Positions 19,826 through 28,891 of a DNA stretch of 34,131 nt are shown piece after piece. The notes under the pieces were generated by a model. It ran no database searches and was not told the origin of the DNA. It saw nothing but the letters and a program-made list of their open reading frames with translations. The stretch covers positions 1 to 34,131 of the forward strand of contig QANT01007906.1 in NCBI GenBank assembly GCA_003254885.1. Direction: 5' to 3'. The position numbers were made by a program, and so were the translations under genes. The stretch comes from Purshia tridentata (lineage: Eukaryota > Streptophyta > Magnoliopsida > Rosales > Rosaceae). Each line of letters begins with the position of its first letter. Position 1 is the stretch's first letter.

Positions 19826-20990
19826 AAGGAGTTAAATTTCGGTTTTGTGGAAATTTTTGATGGAAGTTTCGACGAAAATTTCGATTTTGCTAGGGTTTTA
19901 ACAGAAATGACGGAAATTGCTATTAAAATACTGAAATTTTGAATGAAACTTTGCTATATGTTTATTTAACATATAATCTACTATATTGATGAAACCAAAT
20001 TTTATAATAGGTTTCATGTGTTAAGGTGATTATAATGCGCGCTGGAGACAAATATACAGTTAAATACAATTAGTATAATTAATAAATGAAATTAGTATAT
20101 TATTTATATTTTATATTTTATATTTTTTGGGATAAGGTAGAGATTTAGGCCTTTTAGGGTATTTTTAATTATTTTTTGTATAGAAATATATGGTTTAGAA
20201 ATTAAAAAAACAAAACAAAACCCGAAAGCCAAAGACCAAATGAAACCCCAAAATTAAAAGACTAAATAAAACCTTATACGAAATTCCAAACTTTTTTTTT
20301 TCCAATTGCCTAAATGCCTCAAATCTCAATCAATCCTAAATGTTTTCTTATTTTTTTCCTTCCTTTTTTTTTTCTTTCCTTCCTTTTTTCTTTTTCTTCC
20401 TTTTTTATTCTTTCCTTTCTTTTTTCTTTTCCTTTCTTTTTTTTCTTTCCTTCCTTCTTTTTCTTTCCCTTCTCTCCCTGCAGCTCGTGACTTCTTCTTT
20501 CTTTTTTCTTTTTCTCTTCCTCCTTCACACAGTAATGCCACCAACAATTCGGGCCACCAGCCCAACCTTTTCCGATCAACCCAAGGCCACCAACGGGACC
20601 CCTAGGCGCCGGCCATCTTCTCTCCCCCTTCCTCCACACCAGCCAACCACCTCAGTCGTCGGAAAATGCGAAATTAAACATTGCCACCGTTAGATTCTTT
20701 CATCGATTTCGGCCACCTCCGAGCTCCGATCACCATTTTTTTTTGTGGGTTTTCCTTCCCTCACCATAGGCTTTCATTCCCCTAAGGTCTTATGGGCCAA
20801 TTTTGTGTAATTGTGATTTTGATTTTAGGGTTTGAATTTCATTTTGAAAATTTCGGGAATTTTCGGGTATTTCGGCGAAATTTCTGAAATTTATCCAAAA
20901 TTTTTTAGGGAAGCTTTCAAAATTTCGTCCCCTCCTAAAAACAAAATTTTTGGCAAAATTTCGCTGAAAATTTTGAAATTTAACACCTTG
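19826..20990. mobile_element. MULE-like non-autonomous DNA transposon in LTR F (about 1165 bp)
   Basis: The ends are AAGGAGTTAAATTTC and GAAATTTAACACCTTG, an inverted pair with one mismatch. The flanks TTTTAAACC (19817-19825) and TTCTAAACC (20991-20999) match at eight of nine positions, fitting the 9-bp duplication of Mutator-like elements. Both subterminal regions are rich in GAAATTTC-type words. No transposase is present. Its removal restores the expected length of LTR F. The end positions are uncertain by a base or two. Confidence 0.6.
20288..20520. repeat. Low-complexity pyrimidine tract
   Basis: Over 200 bp of T-rich, C-interrupted sequence (runs of T5-T10 with CC and CCTTCC) lies inside the MULE-like element. 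It produces spurious Lys/Arg/Glu-rich and Phe/Ser-rich frames on both strands. Confidence 0.9.
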
Positions 20991-22060
20991 TTCTAAACCT
21001 CAATTAAATGTTCCTAAGGGTGAAAACCACTCACAATTGCCTAAGATCACCAAGAATTCCTTCAATTTCAAGAAATCCCCTAAAAGGCATAACCCCCAAA
21101 TCTTTAACTTTCCAATTTCTCAAAATTTAAATTCCTCATTCTAAACCACAATTGGAGGTTCCTAATGGTGAAATTCGTCCAAAACACTTCACCAATCAAA
21201 GAAATTTCGAAAACTCAAGCTAAATCCTAATTGGCCTCAAAACCCCAACTTCAAATTCACAAAATCACTCAAAATTGACAACCCAAACCATGGGGGAAAG
21301 AAAACCCATACCTAGAGGAGAAAAACCCACCCAACTTTGAGGTGAACAGGGCCGAAAAGTGGCGGTGGGCTGGGTGTTTTCCGGCATGAATTCTTGCTAG
21401 AGAGTGGATGGCCGGTGTGGGGGAGCTCGAGGGAGGACGGCCGGTGGCTGGGGAGTGTTTCTCGGCCTATATCGTCATCTGGAGAGACGAGAGGGAGCTG
21501 GGCAAGGCTCCGGGGGGTCGCCGAAGTTGGGTCGGTGTGGTGGTGGCCGAAGAAAGGGGTTGCGTTGGCTGGGGGTCGTGCGCGCAGGGAAGGAGGAGCA
21601 GAGAGTCACCGGGGGGGTCTACGCGAGAGAGAGAAATAAAAGAGAGAGAGAGAGGCTTCTAGAAATTTCTGGAATTTTAAAAGCCACTTCACAAAAATTA
21701 CAGGTTTGCCCCTCACTTTGAACATCTGTATTTCTCAAATCATTGCTCCAAACGACGCATGCTACGTGTCTACGAACTTGTAGAGTCGAGCTTTACGCAA
21801 CCATGGCAAAGTCTAATTCAAAATCTATGAAATTTGAAAAGTCAAATTTTGGCCCTTTGGCACGTTCAAAACTTCTAAACCATACCCCAAAACGATCCAC
21901 GATTCGAGTCTAAGAACTCTCGTGTTCAAGATCTTTCTAACGGACCCAAAGTCAAAACTAAAATCCCACTTGAATCAAAAGTCAACTCTAGGCCCAATTA
22001 AAAATTGATTAGGAAAGTACGAGTCGTTACAGGTGTGCTAATTAGTTATAGACTTACATG

Positions 22061-22073
22061 TGGTATCAGAGTC
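22061..22073 (+). other. Primer-binding site of copia J (initiator tRNA-Met)
   Basis: TGGTATCAGAGTC lies two bases after the CTTACA end of the 5' LTR. It matches the standard plant copia site TGGTATCAGAGC at its first eleven bases. Reverse transcription of the element would start here. This anchors the LTR end despite the F insertion. Confidence 0.9.
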
Positions 22074-22826
22074 TTCACATACATGCCAATTCTTGATAAT
22101 ACAGAATTTTTAGTCTTGACTATTTTATGTTGGTTTTTCCTGGCGCATGGTTATTAATTTTATAGCATCAGTTCTTCATTCTAGTCGTTATTCTTGTTTT
22201 TTCTTTTAGTGATACAAGGAAACGATATGGTAAATAGCTTATATGTTTATTCTGATCGTTTATTCATTAACTTGCTTATGTTCGTCTGCATGCTAATTAA
22301 ACTCTATTTTTTGCTTTTGACACACATATTGATGGTTTAATCTGTGCATGTATAATTTTTAATTCGCATTCAGTAAAGGGATTTTCTCATTAGTTTGGTA
22401 ATGACACTTGCTATACTGATAACACAGACCTTCAATATATTAAGAGTAAGACATACAATGAAGGCATAAAATTAATCATAATTATAGCTGCAACCTTAGG
22501 CTTCTTAGATACTCATATTCTGTATATTTTAGCTTTAATTTGACATGAAATACATGGATATTTAAGAACTTAAGGCTCACATGTTACAAAATGTCATGAT
22601 ATCGAGTATTCTTTCAAGTGTTCTTCCTTTTGAACAAAAAAATGCAGAAGCACACTTGCAACAATAGATTTTTTGGCATTTTGAGAACATGATTAATTAA
22701 AAGCCTCACTTCATGAACTGAACAAAATGGTCTCATGCAGTGCAGAAAAATTCATTCTTATGTATTCATACGTCATTATTTACAGAACTAACCTGAGACA
22801 ATCAAATAATCAATTTTGCAGCATCA
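22074..22826 (+). other. Untranslated leader of copia J
   Basis: About 750 bp of T-rich, non-coding DNA between the primer site and gag. It ends with TTTTGCAG (22815-22822), a good splice-acceptor sequence only a few bases before the gag ATG, so the leader may contain an intron. Confidence 0.5.
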
Positions 22827-23166
22827 ATGAGTTTCACAAGTATTGAACCATTGAATGGTCACAACTTCAAAAAGTGGAAGCAGGACATTGAGATAGTTCT
22901 AGGTCTTAATGACCTAGATTTAGCACTCAGAGAAGACAAACCATATGCTGTGACTGCTACAAGCACTGCAAAAGAAAAGGTTAAGCATGAAAAATGGGAA
23001 AAGGCAAATAGGATGGCACTGCTGCAATGGCTGATATTGTGAAAGGTGGAATTGCTGAGAGCAACAATGCTAAGGCATTTGTGGTATCTATCAGTGAGAA
23101 ATACCAAGAATCTGAAAAGGTAGAGACAAGCAACTTGATGGCTGCATTGACTGGTAGGACGTTCAA
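22827..23166 (+). pseudogene. gag: copia J gag, N-terminal part only, frameshifted
   Basis: The frame opens MSFTSIEPLNGHNFKKWKQD and continues about 70 codons, typical of the N-terminal half of plant copia Gag. A shift near 23030 moves to a second frame (ADIVKGGIAESNNAKAFVVS and onward) that also fits Gag, ending at RTFNG. There the sequence jumps directly to the protease IDSG motif at 23170, so the C-terminal half of Gag with its CCHC zinc knuckle is deleted. Gag normally forms the particle that packages element RNA, and this one could not. The start is chosen because the ATG follows the acceptor-like TTTTGCAG and the first residues are typical. Confidence 0.8.
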
Positions 23167-24230
23167 TGGATTGATTCAGGTTCACCCATTCATATTGCAA
23201 ATTCATTTCAAGGTATCACAAAAAGGAGGACACCAAGGAAGAATGAAGTTAGCATTCGAGTGGGGAATGGAATGCAAGTAGCAGTCAAGGCCATTGGAGC
23301 AGTCTCCATTAGATTAGGAACTGGTTTTCCATTAGTTTTAGAAGAGATGTTTGTTATACCTTCCTTAAGAAGGAACCTCATTTCAGTTGTTCAATTAACT
23401 AGAAGGGATTTCAGTTTGAATTTCAATAAAGATAATATGAATATGTTTCTTAATTCTTCTATTGTTGGCACTACATGGCTAGTAAATGAGCATTGGAAAT
23501 TACAATGCTCTAATGATAATGAAGTTAATAGTATTTCTGTTACACATCACAGTAAAGGAACTAAGAACAATGATTATTCATCCATGTTATGGCATAAGAG
23601 GCTTGCTCATATATCAAAAGAAAGAATGAAATTATTAATCAAAGACGACATCTTACCTCAACTGGATTTTTCAGATTTCAATAACTGTGTAGAATGCATA
23701 AAAGGAAATACAATCTCCCATAGGAAAAGAGGGTCAATTCGAAGTCATGGTTTGCTTGAGCTTATCCACACTGATATCTGTGGACCTTTCCCTTGTCAGA
23801 CCATTTGCAAACATTCCTATTTCATTCTATTCATTAATGATTTTTCGAGATATTGTATAGTATACCTATTATCTGAATAATCACAATCATTAGAAGCTTT
23901 TAAAATATATAGAACATAAGTGGAAAAGCAATTGGGAAAGCAAGTGGTAAGGTCTAATAGGGGAGGAGAATTCTATGGAAAATATAGTAAGGTTGGACAG
24001 CATATGGGGCCTTTTGCTACATACTTGCAACAACATGGGATTAAGGCTCCATACATTACTCCTGGCACTACATAGCAAAATGGAGCGGCAGAGAGGAGAA
24101 ATTGAACCTTAGTTAATATGGTTAGGCCCATGATGTGCAGTACAGGTCTGCCAAAATTTTTATGGGGAGAAGCTCTAAAGACTGCTAATATGTGACAAAC
24201 CGTGCACCTAGTAAAGCTATAGATAAGGCC
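23167..24230 (+). pseudogene. pol: copia J protease, GAG-pre-integrase and integrase, with stops and a lost catalytic Asp
   Basis: One frame, interrupted by stops, reads from the protease motif WIDSGSPIHIA (23167 on), through the GAG-pre-integrase zinc-binding region (LWHKRLAHIS near 23588, CVEC near 23686), to the integrase first Asp in LIHTDICGPF (about 23762). The second integrase motif reads VRSNRGGEF (23947 on): Asn AAT at 23956-23958 replaces the expected catalytic Asp, a single G-to-A change. The third catalytic residue, Glu in NGAAERRN (24091-24093), is present. In-frame stops lie at 23878, near 23920, near 24073 and in ERRN/stop. The integrase would be inactive even without the stops. 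Confidence 0.85.
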
Positions 24231-24668
24231 CCATATGAGCTATGAATTGGTAGGAAGCCTGTACTATCACATTTGTATGTCTGGGGCTGCAAGGCAAAAG
24301 CCAGGCTTTACAATCTATAGATATAGAAATTGGACTCTAGAACTACAAGTGGCTATTTCATACGATATTCAGAAAAATCCAAAGGTTTTAAGTTCTATTG
24401 TCCAACTTTACATAGCAGAATAGTGGAGACAAGTATAGCCAAATTCATTGAGGACTCACACTCATTGAATGACAACGACATGGATGATTTCATTTTAGAA
24501 GAAATTAGTGATGATCTATCTCACCAAAAGGACTATATGGAACTGACTTTCCAAATTCCAGTGGAGATTCAAGAGAATGAACAACAAATGCAGGCACCAC
24601 ACGATGCAACACTTCAAGAAGCTCAAATGCAGAATGATGGAGAAGTGAACATGCAATAGCAAGCAAAC
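24231..24668 (+). pseudogene. copia J integrase C-terminus and linker, degraded
   Basis: Several frames alternate here. One frame (24330-24659) carries SDDLSHQKDYMELTFQIPVE and a Gln/Met-rich stretch, the usual variable, acidic linker between integrase and reverse transcriptase. Shifts make the exact boundary uncertain. Confidence 0.6.
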
Positions 24669-26324
24669 TTGAACCTGCAAATGCAAGAAACACCTAGGAG
24701 GCACTCGACAAGACGAAGAAGACCTACTTTGTTTAATGACTATGTGTTATATCTGCAGGAAGTGGATTTTGACATAATGGAGGAGTCTGATCCAAAGAGT
24801 TATGCACAAGCAATATGCAGTGACAAGGCAAATGAATGGTATATAGCTATGCAACAAGAAATCGAATCCATGTATAAAAATCAAGCGTGGGAAATCATTA
24901 AGCTACCTTAGGGTTGTAGGAAAATTGGATCCAAATGGATTTTTCACTAAGATGACTCCTGATAGCAGTGTGGAGAGGCACAAAGCCAGACTTGTAGCAA
25001 AAGGATTTACACAAAGAGAAGGGATACATTACACTGAGATGTTTTCTCCAGTTCCAAGCAAAGAAGCATTTAGAATTATCATGGCATTAGTGGCACATTT
25101 TGACATGGAACTCCATCAAATGGATGTCAAAACTGCTTTCCTAAATGGTGAATTGGAAGAGGATATCCAAATGGCACAACTTGAGGGCTTCATAAAGGAA
25201 GGAGATGAACATTTGGCTTGTATGTTAAGAAAATCCATTTATGGATTAAAACAAGCATCAAGACAATGGTACATCAAATTTGATTCAGTCATATGTTCCT
25301 ATGGATTCATTGAAAACCCCACAAATGAATGCATATACATTAAAAGGAGTGGGAGAAATTTTATTTTTTTAGTGTTATATGTAGATGATATTCTACTTGC
25401 AAGCACAAAAATGGAGTTGCTGCTCGAAACTAAGAAGTTCTTAGCACATAATTTCGAAATGAAAAACATTGGGGAAGTGTCATATGTGTTAGGAATTCAA
25501 ATTAAAAGAGATAGGAAAAATTGCTTACTGGGACTTTCACAGAAAGCATGCATTTCAAGAATCTTAAAGAGATTCAATATGTTGGATTGCAAATCAGGTG
25601 AGTTACCTATATCCAAAGGGGATAAGTTCAACAAAGGGCAGTGTCCTTCAGATGAGCAAGAAAGGAACTATATGAGTCATAAACCATATGCATCACTAGT
25701 AGGATCTGTGATGTATGCACAAACTTGCACAAGGTCAAACCTTGCTTTTGCTGTAGGTATGTTAGGTAGGTATCAAATCGATCCAGGGTAGGCTCATTGG
25801 ATTGTAGGTAAAAAGGTTCTTAGATACCTCAAAAGGATTAAAGATTTCATGCTAGTGTTTAAAAGAATGGAAGGTTTGGAACTAATTACTCGGATTCTGA
25901 TTTTGCTGTTTGTAAGGATAATTTGAAATCTACCTCTGGATTTATTTTCATGTTTGGTGGAGCTGTAGTGTCATTGAAGATTGTAAAACAGACCTTAGTC
26001 ACCACATCAACCATGCAAGCTGAATATGTGGCTGCAATTCAAGCTATTTGGCTAAAGAAATTCATGTTGGATACAAGGGTAATTGAGGTAGCATCTGGAC
26101 CAGTTAAGATTATGTGTGACAATAGTGGAGTAGTTTGTTTTTCTAAAGATAGCAAAAGGACATCAAAGTCAAAACACATAGGGATAAAATTCCTAATGGT
26201 CAGATAGAATGTAAGGGATGGAGTCTTGAAGGTGGAGTATGTGAGCACTGAGGACCAACTTGTTGATCCATTCACCAAAGATTTGCTAGTGGGAGTTTTT
26301 AAACAGCATGTTAAGGAAATATGA
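24669..26324 (+). pseudogene. pol: copia J reverse transcriptase and RNase H
   Basis: The linker end (TPRRHSTRRRRPTLFNDYVL) leads into KSYAQAICSDKANEWYIAMQ and then, after a stop at about 24909, into the copia reverse transcriptase (24925-25788). It contains ARLVAKGFTQREGIHY, MDVKTAFLNGELEEDI and the intact catalytic YVDD at 25378-25389. A stop at 25789 and a shift follow. The RNase H region includes SDSDFAVC (about 25890), STSGFIFMFGG, TSTMQAEYVAAIQAIW and IMCDNSGVV (about 26108), with the acidic residues of the family present. The final part, VEYVSTEDQLVDPFTKDLL (about 26237), is the conserved polyprotein end. The best-preserved enzyme in the window, but not functional as read. Confidence 0.9.
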
Positions 26325-26884
26325 GTGCTCGAGCATTTTGGAGCAGTAGAACAGTGGGAGTTGTAACTTTTTTGCAAGTCATGTCTTTTACTTAGTGTTT
26401 TATTAAGAAATACAGATCCAAATTTAGACATTGGATGGTCAAGCTTGAGTAGCAATGTGAAAGAACTGAACTAAACCTATCATGGTTACATTCTTAGTTC
26501 AAAGTCCACATAATTTTGCAAACACCAGTTTTTATATACATATATGTGTATTTTTAGTTAATTTTATTCGAACATTCATAATACATGTATTTTTGGTTAA
26601 CACCAATATTTTCAGCAGGACCAAAAGATCTGAATTTAGTGCATCAGATATCAGTAGGATTTTAATATCTTGTTATGATCGAGTGAGCTGTAAATCTGGA
26701 TGTTAATGGTTATAAGACAATGAAATCACATTTGGTTTCAATATTCTTATAGACTAATATCTAGAACTGCAGTTTGATTGGATTGACTGAATGTAGAGTT
26801 TATATATGGATCTAGCGCAAATACAGATTGTTGTATGCATTGATGTGGCATGACTATGAACTGTGGTCAGTCTGAGTAGGAGAT
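26325..26884 (+). other. 3' untranslated region and polypurine tract of copia J
   Basis: About 550 bp of AT-rich, non-coding DNA between the last RNase H codons and the 3' LTR. It ends with the purine-rich GAGTAGGAGAT (about 26874-26884), which abuts the LTR start and would prime plus-strand synthesis. Confidence 0.65.
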
Positions 26885-26903
26885 TGTAAGAATCAGATGG
26901 ACT

Positions 26904-27390
26904 GCATGCAATGATGTGGTGGTGAACCTCTCATTCTAATTCAGTGTTCTCTAAACCGTGCGGGAAGGTTTCCCATCACACGGCTCACCAACTTTATCTT
27001 TCACGGTGTCGGGCTGGAAAAACAGGTACAATCTCGCTTTCCTTTGCCACTCAAGTGTACGACATCTGCCGTACTTAGGCCCCTTCTTCCCTTCCCCAAT
27101 GAAAGAGTCCACCGCCTACCTTAGTAGTCTTAAATAGGGCGCGTAGGCCTGCCTCGTTTTTTAGTAGGTGATTCACTACAGAAGCGAAGAAAAGGCTGGA
27201 TCAAGAAAAGAGGGTACTACGAGCCCTCTACCCCATGCATCTAACCAGGTCACGTGGTTCACCGGTTCCACCAACTAGACTCTTAGAGTGATTCAGTCGA
27301 TATAGAGATGCGCTTGAAGTGGGGGGTGTGCTGTCCCTATTGAGTTGGGCCCTTCCCCATAAGGCCCCACCATCGGGGCATAAGCACCCT
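26904..27390 (-). other. Nuclear insertion of probably mitochondrial DNA (NUMT) with group II intron end
   Basis: This 487-bp block is absent from the 5' LTR, has a much more even base composition than its surroundings and contains a group II intron domain V on the minus strand. Its style, with GC-rich, low-divergence runs such as GGGGAAGGGCCCAACTCAAT (minus strand), fits plant mitochondrial intron sequence. Which intron (for example one of the nad genes) cannot be told without a search. A plastid origin is possible but looks less likely. Confidence 0.6.
26953..26986 (-). ncRNA. Group II intron domain V (relic, non-functional context)
   Basis: Read on the minus strand, 34 bases start GAGCCGTG and end CACGGTTT, an eight-pair lower stem including two G-U pairs. 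An upper stem closed by a GAAA tetraloop follows the bulge. The AGC triad of the catalytic domain is at the normal place (second to fourth bases). This matches the size and shape of domain V, the RNA active site of group II introns. The rest of a complete intron is not present. Confidence 0.7.
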
Positions 27391-27582
27391 CTCAGTAGCT
27401 TATAGAACAAGCAATAGGATTCCTTATTAAAACATAATACAATCCACTTAGTATTAGGATTGCTCAGAGGGTGTCTAATACCTGGTTTGTACAAGATATG
27501 AATTAAGTCAAGTCCTTATTAGAGTTAGACTAGAATTTGGATTACTGATGCCCCATTGGAAGAGCAGCTATACAGAATTGTG

Positions 27583-27700
27583 AAGTTTGACCCAGTTAAA
27601 ACTGGATTTGTTGTACTGGGAGTTATGCTGTGTTTGATGCTCTATCCTTTTTACCATTTGTCATTAAGATTGTCTTAACCTCTTTGCAATTACATTTTAG
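27583..27700 (+). other. Possible intron end after copia J
   Basis: T-rich DNA ending in CAATTACATTTTAG (27687-27700), an acceptor-like end that precedes an open gene-like segment. No TE signature was recognised. Confidence 0.35.
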
Positions 27701-27813
27701 GTGAAGAATTTGGAAGAATCACCAAGTATTGCAGATTCATCTGCATTAAATCTGTCATTGTCCATGCCTACAACTATTTCAATACCAACTGCAGAACCTT
27801 CACCTGCCCTTAG
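27701..27813 (+). pseudogene. Gene-like exon fragment cut by retrotransposon H
   Basis: After the acceptor-like TTTTAG the sequence is open for 37 codons: VKNLEESPSIADSSALNLSL, then SMPTTISIPTAEPSPAL. This Ser/Pro/Thr-rich, low-complexity composition is typical of regulatory plant proteins, but I cannot assign a family. It is cut at 27813 by LTR H. It may be the exon following the one at 14821-15194, the two having been pulled apart by the 12-kb insertion of copia J. Reading phase between the two does not settle this. Confidence 0.35.
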
Positions 27814-28790
27814 TGTTTGTGAGCAAAATTAACATTTATACCGTACCAATAGAAATGAGCCATGTGGATCAGTTCAATCAAACCTAGCTTATTAGCTAAC
27901 CATATGGACGTCCAACTCAGCCATTTGCTACATCACAGTCATCGCCACCGATCCTCACAGCAGCAAAAAGCCTACCAGAGTTTCGATTCGATCCGACTCA
28001 TTCACCAAACGTGAATCAGGGATCATGGCATATTCTAGTGACGTCATCCAGGTCGGATCGGACCCAACGTATATGATCTAATCCTTACGCGTAGGCTTAA
28101 GAGTATTCACACTCGGCCATATACTACTTCGTATGATCGGATCGGATCAGACCCATCTTGCCAATCGGATAACCTCTTTGGATCATTCTCTCAGCTAAGT
28201 TCATACACAAGTCACCAAATGCACTTGAGTGGAAGCCACCCATGTACTCTGACCATTCTGACATGTACATATTGGGTTAGACATAATCCACCCATGGCCG
28301 CCCAAAGCCACGCCTACATTAAATACAATGTGACCTGGTAGATGAGTAGCATGCAAATCTAACAGGAACACGTGGCTTCATCCCAACCCTTCATCCACAT
28401 GCAGGTAAATCTTCATTTGCCTATAAAATCAAACCTCTTTCCCATTGCAAAGGGTTCACAATTTCGTCACTAAAAGAAACCCTAGATACACACAGAGAAA
28501 GGCCAGAGCTAATTTCTAGCCTCCCTTTTTCTTTCTCATTCACTCACACACTAGTTATCTTTTTTGATCCTCATCTACTTTATCGTCGGATGTGGTTTGG
28601 TTGGTATCACATCGGTAGTTCTCTTTGACCCCTCTTGGTGTAGGTGGTCATTTTCCACCAGAGGTAGCCATCACCATAGCCACCCAGATTCAAGAATAGC
28701 ATCCAGATCATCATTCTGTCCACAGTGGTCAAGGCTTCCACATCAGCATATCTAAGTTGGTGACTCAGATTACCAAAATCTGCATCAACA
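27814..28790 (+). repeat. 5' LTR of gypsy H (977 bp)
   Basis: It starts TGTTTGTGAGC and ends TGCATCAACA right before the primer site. A TATA box CTATAAAATC is at 28421-28430, about 370 bp before the LTR end, with a transcription start expected near 28455. The left flank CTTAG (27809-27813) would be the target duplication, but the partner is not visible. Confidence 0.8.
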
Positions 28791-28791
28791 G

Positions 28792-28810
28792 ATTGGTGCC
28801 GTTAGTGGGA
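28792..28810 (+). other. Primer-binding site of gypsy H
   Basis: ATTGGTGCCGTTAGTGGGA follows the LTR end by one base. It is a variant of the TGGCGCCGT...TGGGAA site common at this place in plant Ty3/gypsy elements. Which tRNA it pairs with is not determined here. Confidence 0.75.
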
Positions 28811-28891
28811 AACTTACACTTCCTTCGTGTTCATCAACACTAGGTTGAGTTCTTCCCAAAACCATCACCGCTACCTATTCATCTTTATGAG

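Larger units (their letters stand above)
15955..22031 (-). mobile_element. Solo LTR F, divergent family member (net about 2.75 kb), hosting C and a MULE-like element
   Basis: On the minus strand it starts TGTAACGACTCGTAC at 22031 and ends GGGTGGGTCCTGTCA at 15955. A perfect target duplication GGTGT flanks it (15950-15954 and 22032-22036). Subtracting copy C (2164 bp) and the MULE-like element (1165 bp) leaves about 2748 bp, matching A and B. Shared landmarks are two hairpin units near 16619-16697, the conserved block before the cassette (AACTGCCCCCAAAGGGTGAG near 16731), the GC-rich leader (about 21340-21640) and the promoter block (about 21720-21785). It is the most diverged complete copy. 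The 3'-end hairpin is not seen. Confidence 0.85.
15487..22058 (+). repeat. 5' LTR of copia J, interrupted by solo LTR F
   Basis: It begins TGTAAG and ends CTTACA, a perfect 6-bp terminal inverted pair. Removing F and one GGTGT copy leaves about 490 bp. The segment 15531-15690 matches the 3' LTR at 27391-27549 almost exactly, with rare substitutions such as AGTTTATAG versus AGCTTATAG. Confidence 0.85.
15487..27582 (+). mobile_element. Ty1/copia retrotransposon J, nearly full-length, disrupted
   Basis: The element has LTRs starting TGTAAGAATCAGATGGACT at 15487 and 26885, a tRNA-iMet primer site at 22061, gag, protease, integrase, reverse transcriptase and RNase H in the copia order, and a purine-rich tract GAGTAGGAGAT directly before the 3' LTR. 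The net 5' LTR length is about 490 bp. It carries large insertions (solo LTR F in the 5' LTR, mitochondrial-like DNA in the 3' LTR) and many stops, so it is dead. The right end of the 3' LTR is missing, so no target duplication can be read. It appears to have landed in an intron of the gene relic. Confidence 0.9.
26885..27582 (+). repeat. 3' LTR of copia J, with insertion and deletions
   Basis: It matches the 5' LTR at 26885-26903 and 27391-27582. Between them is the mitochondrial-like insertion, which replaces about 27 bp of LTR. About 97 bp are missing at TGCC near 27549, where the 5' LTR has TGCC at both edges of the missing piece, so the loss was probably by microhomology. The last roughly 160 bp of the LTR are also missing after CAGAATTGTG, where unrelated DNA begins. 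Confidence 0.85.

Noticed and set aside
20306..20693. Overlapping Phe/Ser-rich and Lys/Arg-rich reading frames of about 80-117 codons on both strands
   Set aside because: They are products of the pyrimidine tract in the MULE-like element. Composition is low complexity and there is no start context or domain.
21394..21721. Three overlapping frames rich in Gly and Arg at the right side of LTR F
   Set aside because: They are GC-rich leader frames of LTR F in antisense direction, without similarity to the frame shared by the other copies.
27228..27494. 88-codon minus-strand frame across the organellar insertion
   Set aside because: It runs from LTR into the inserted block, so it did not exist before the insertion, and it has no recognisable protein similarity.
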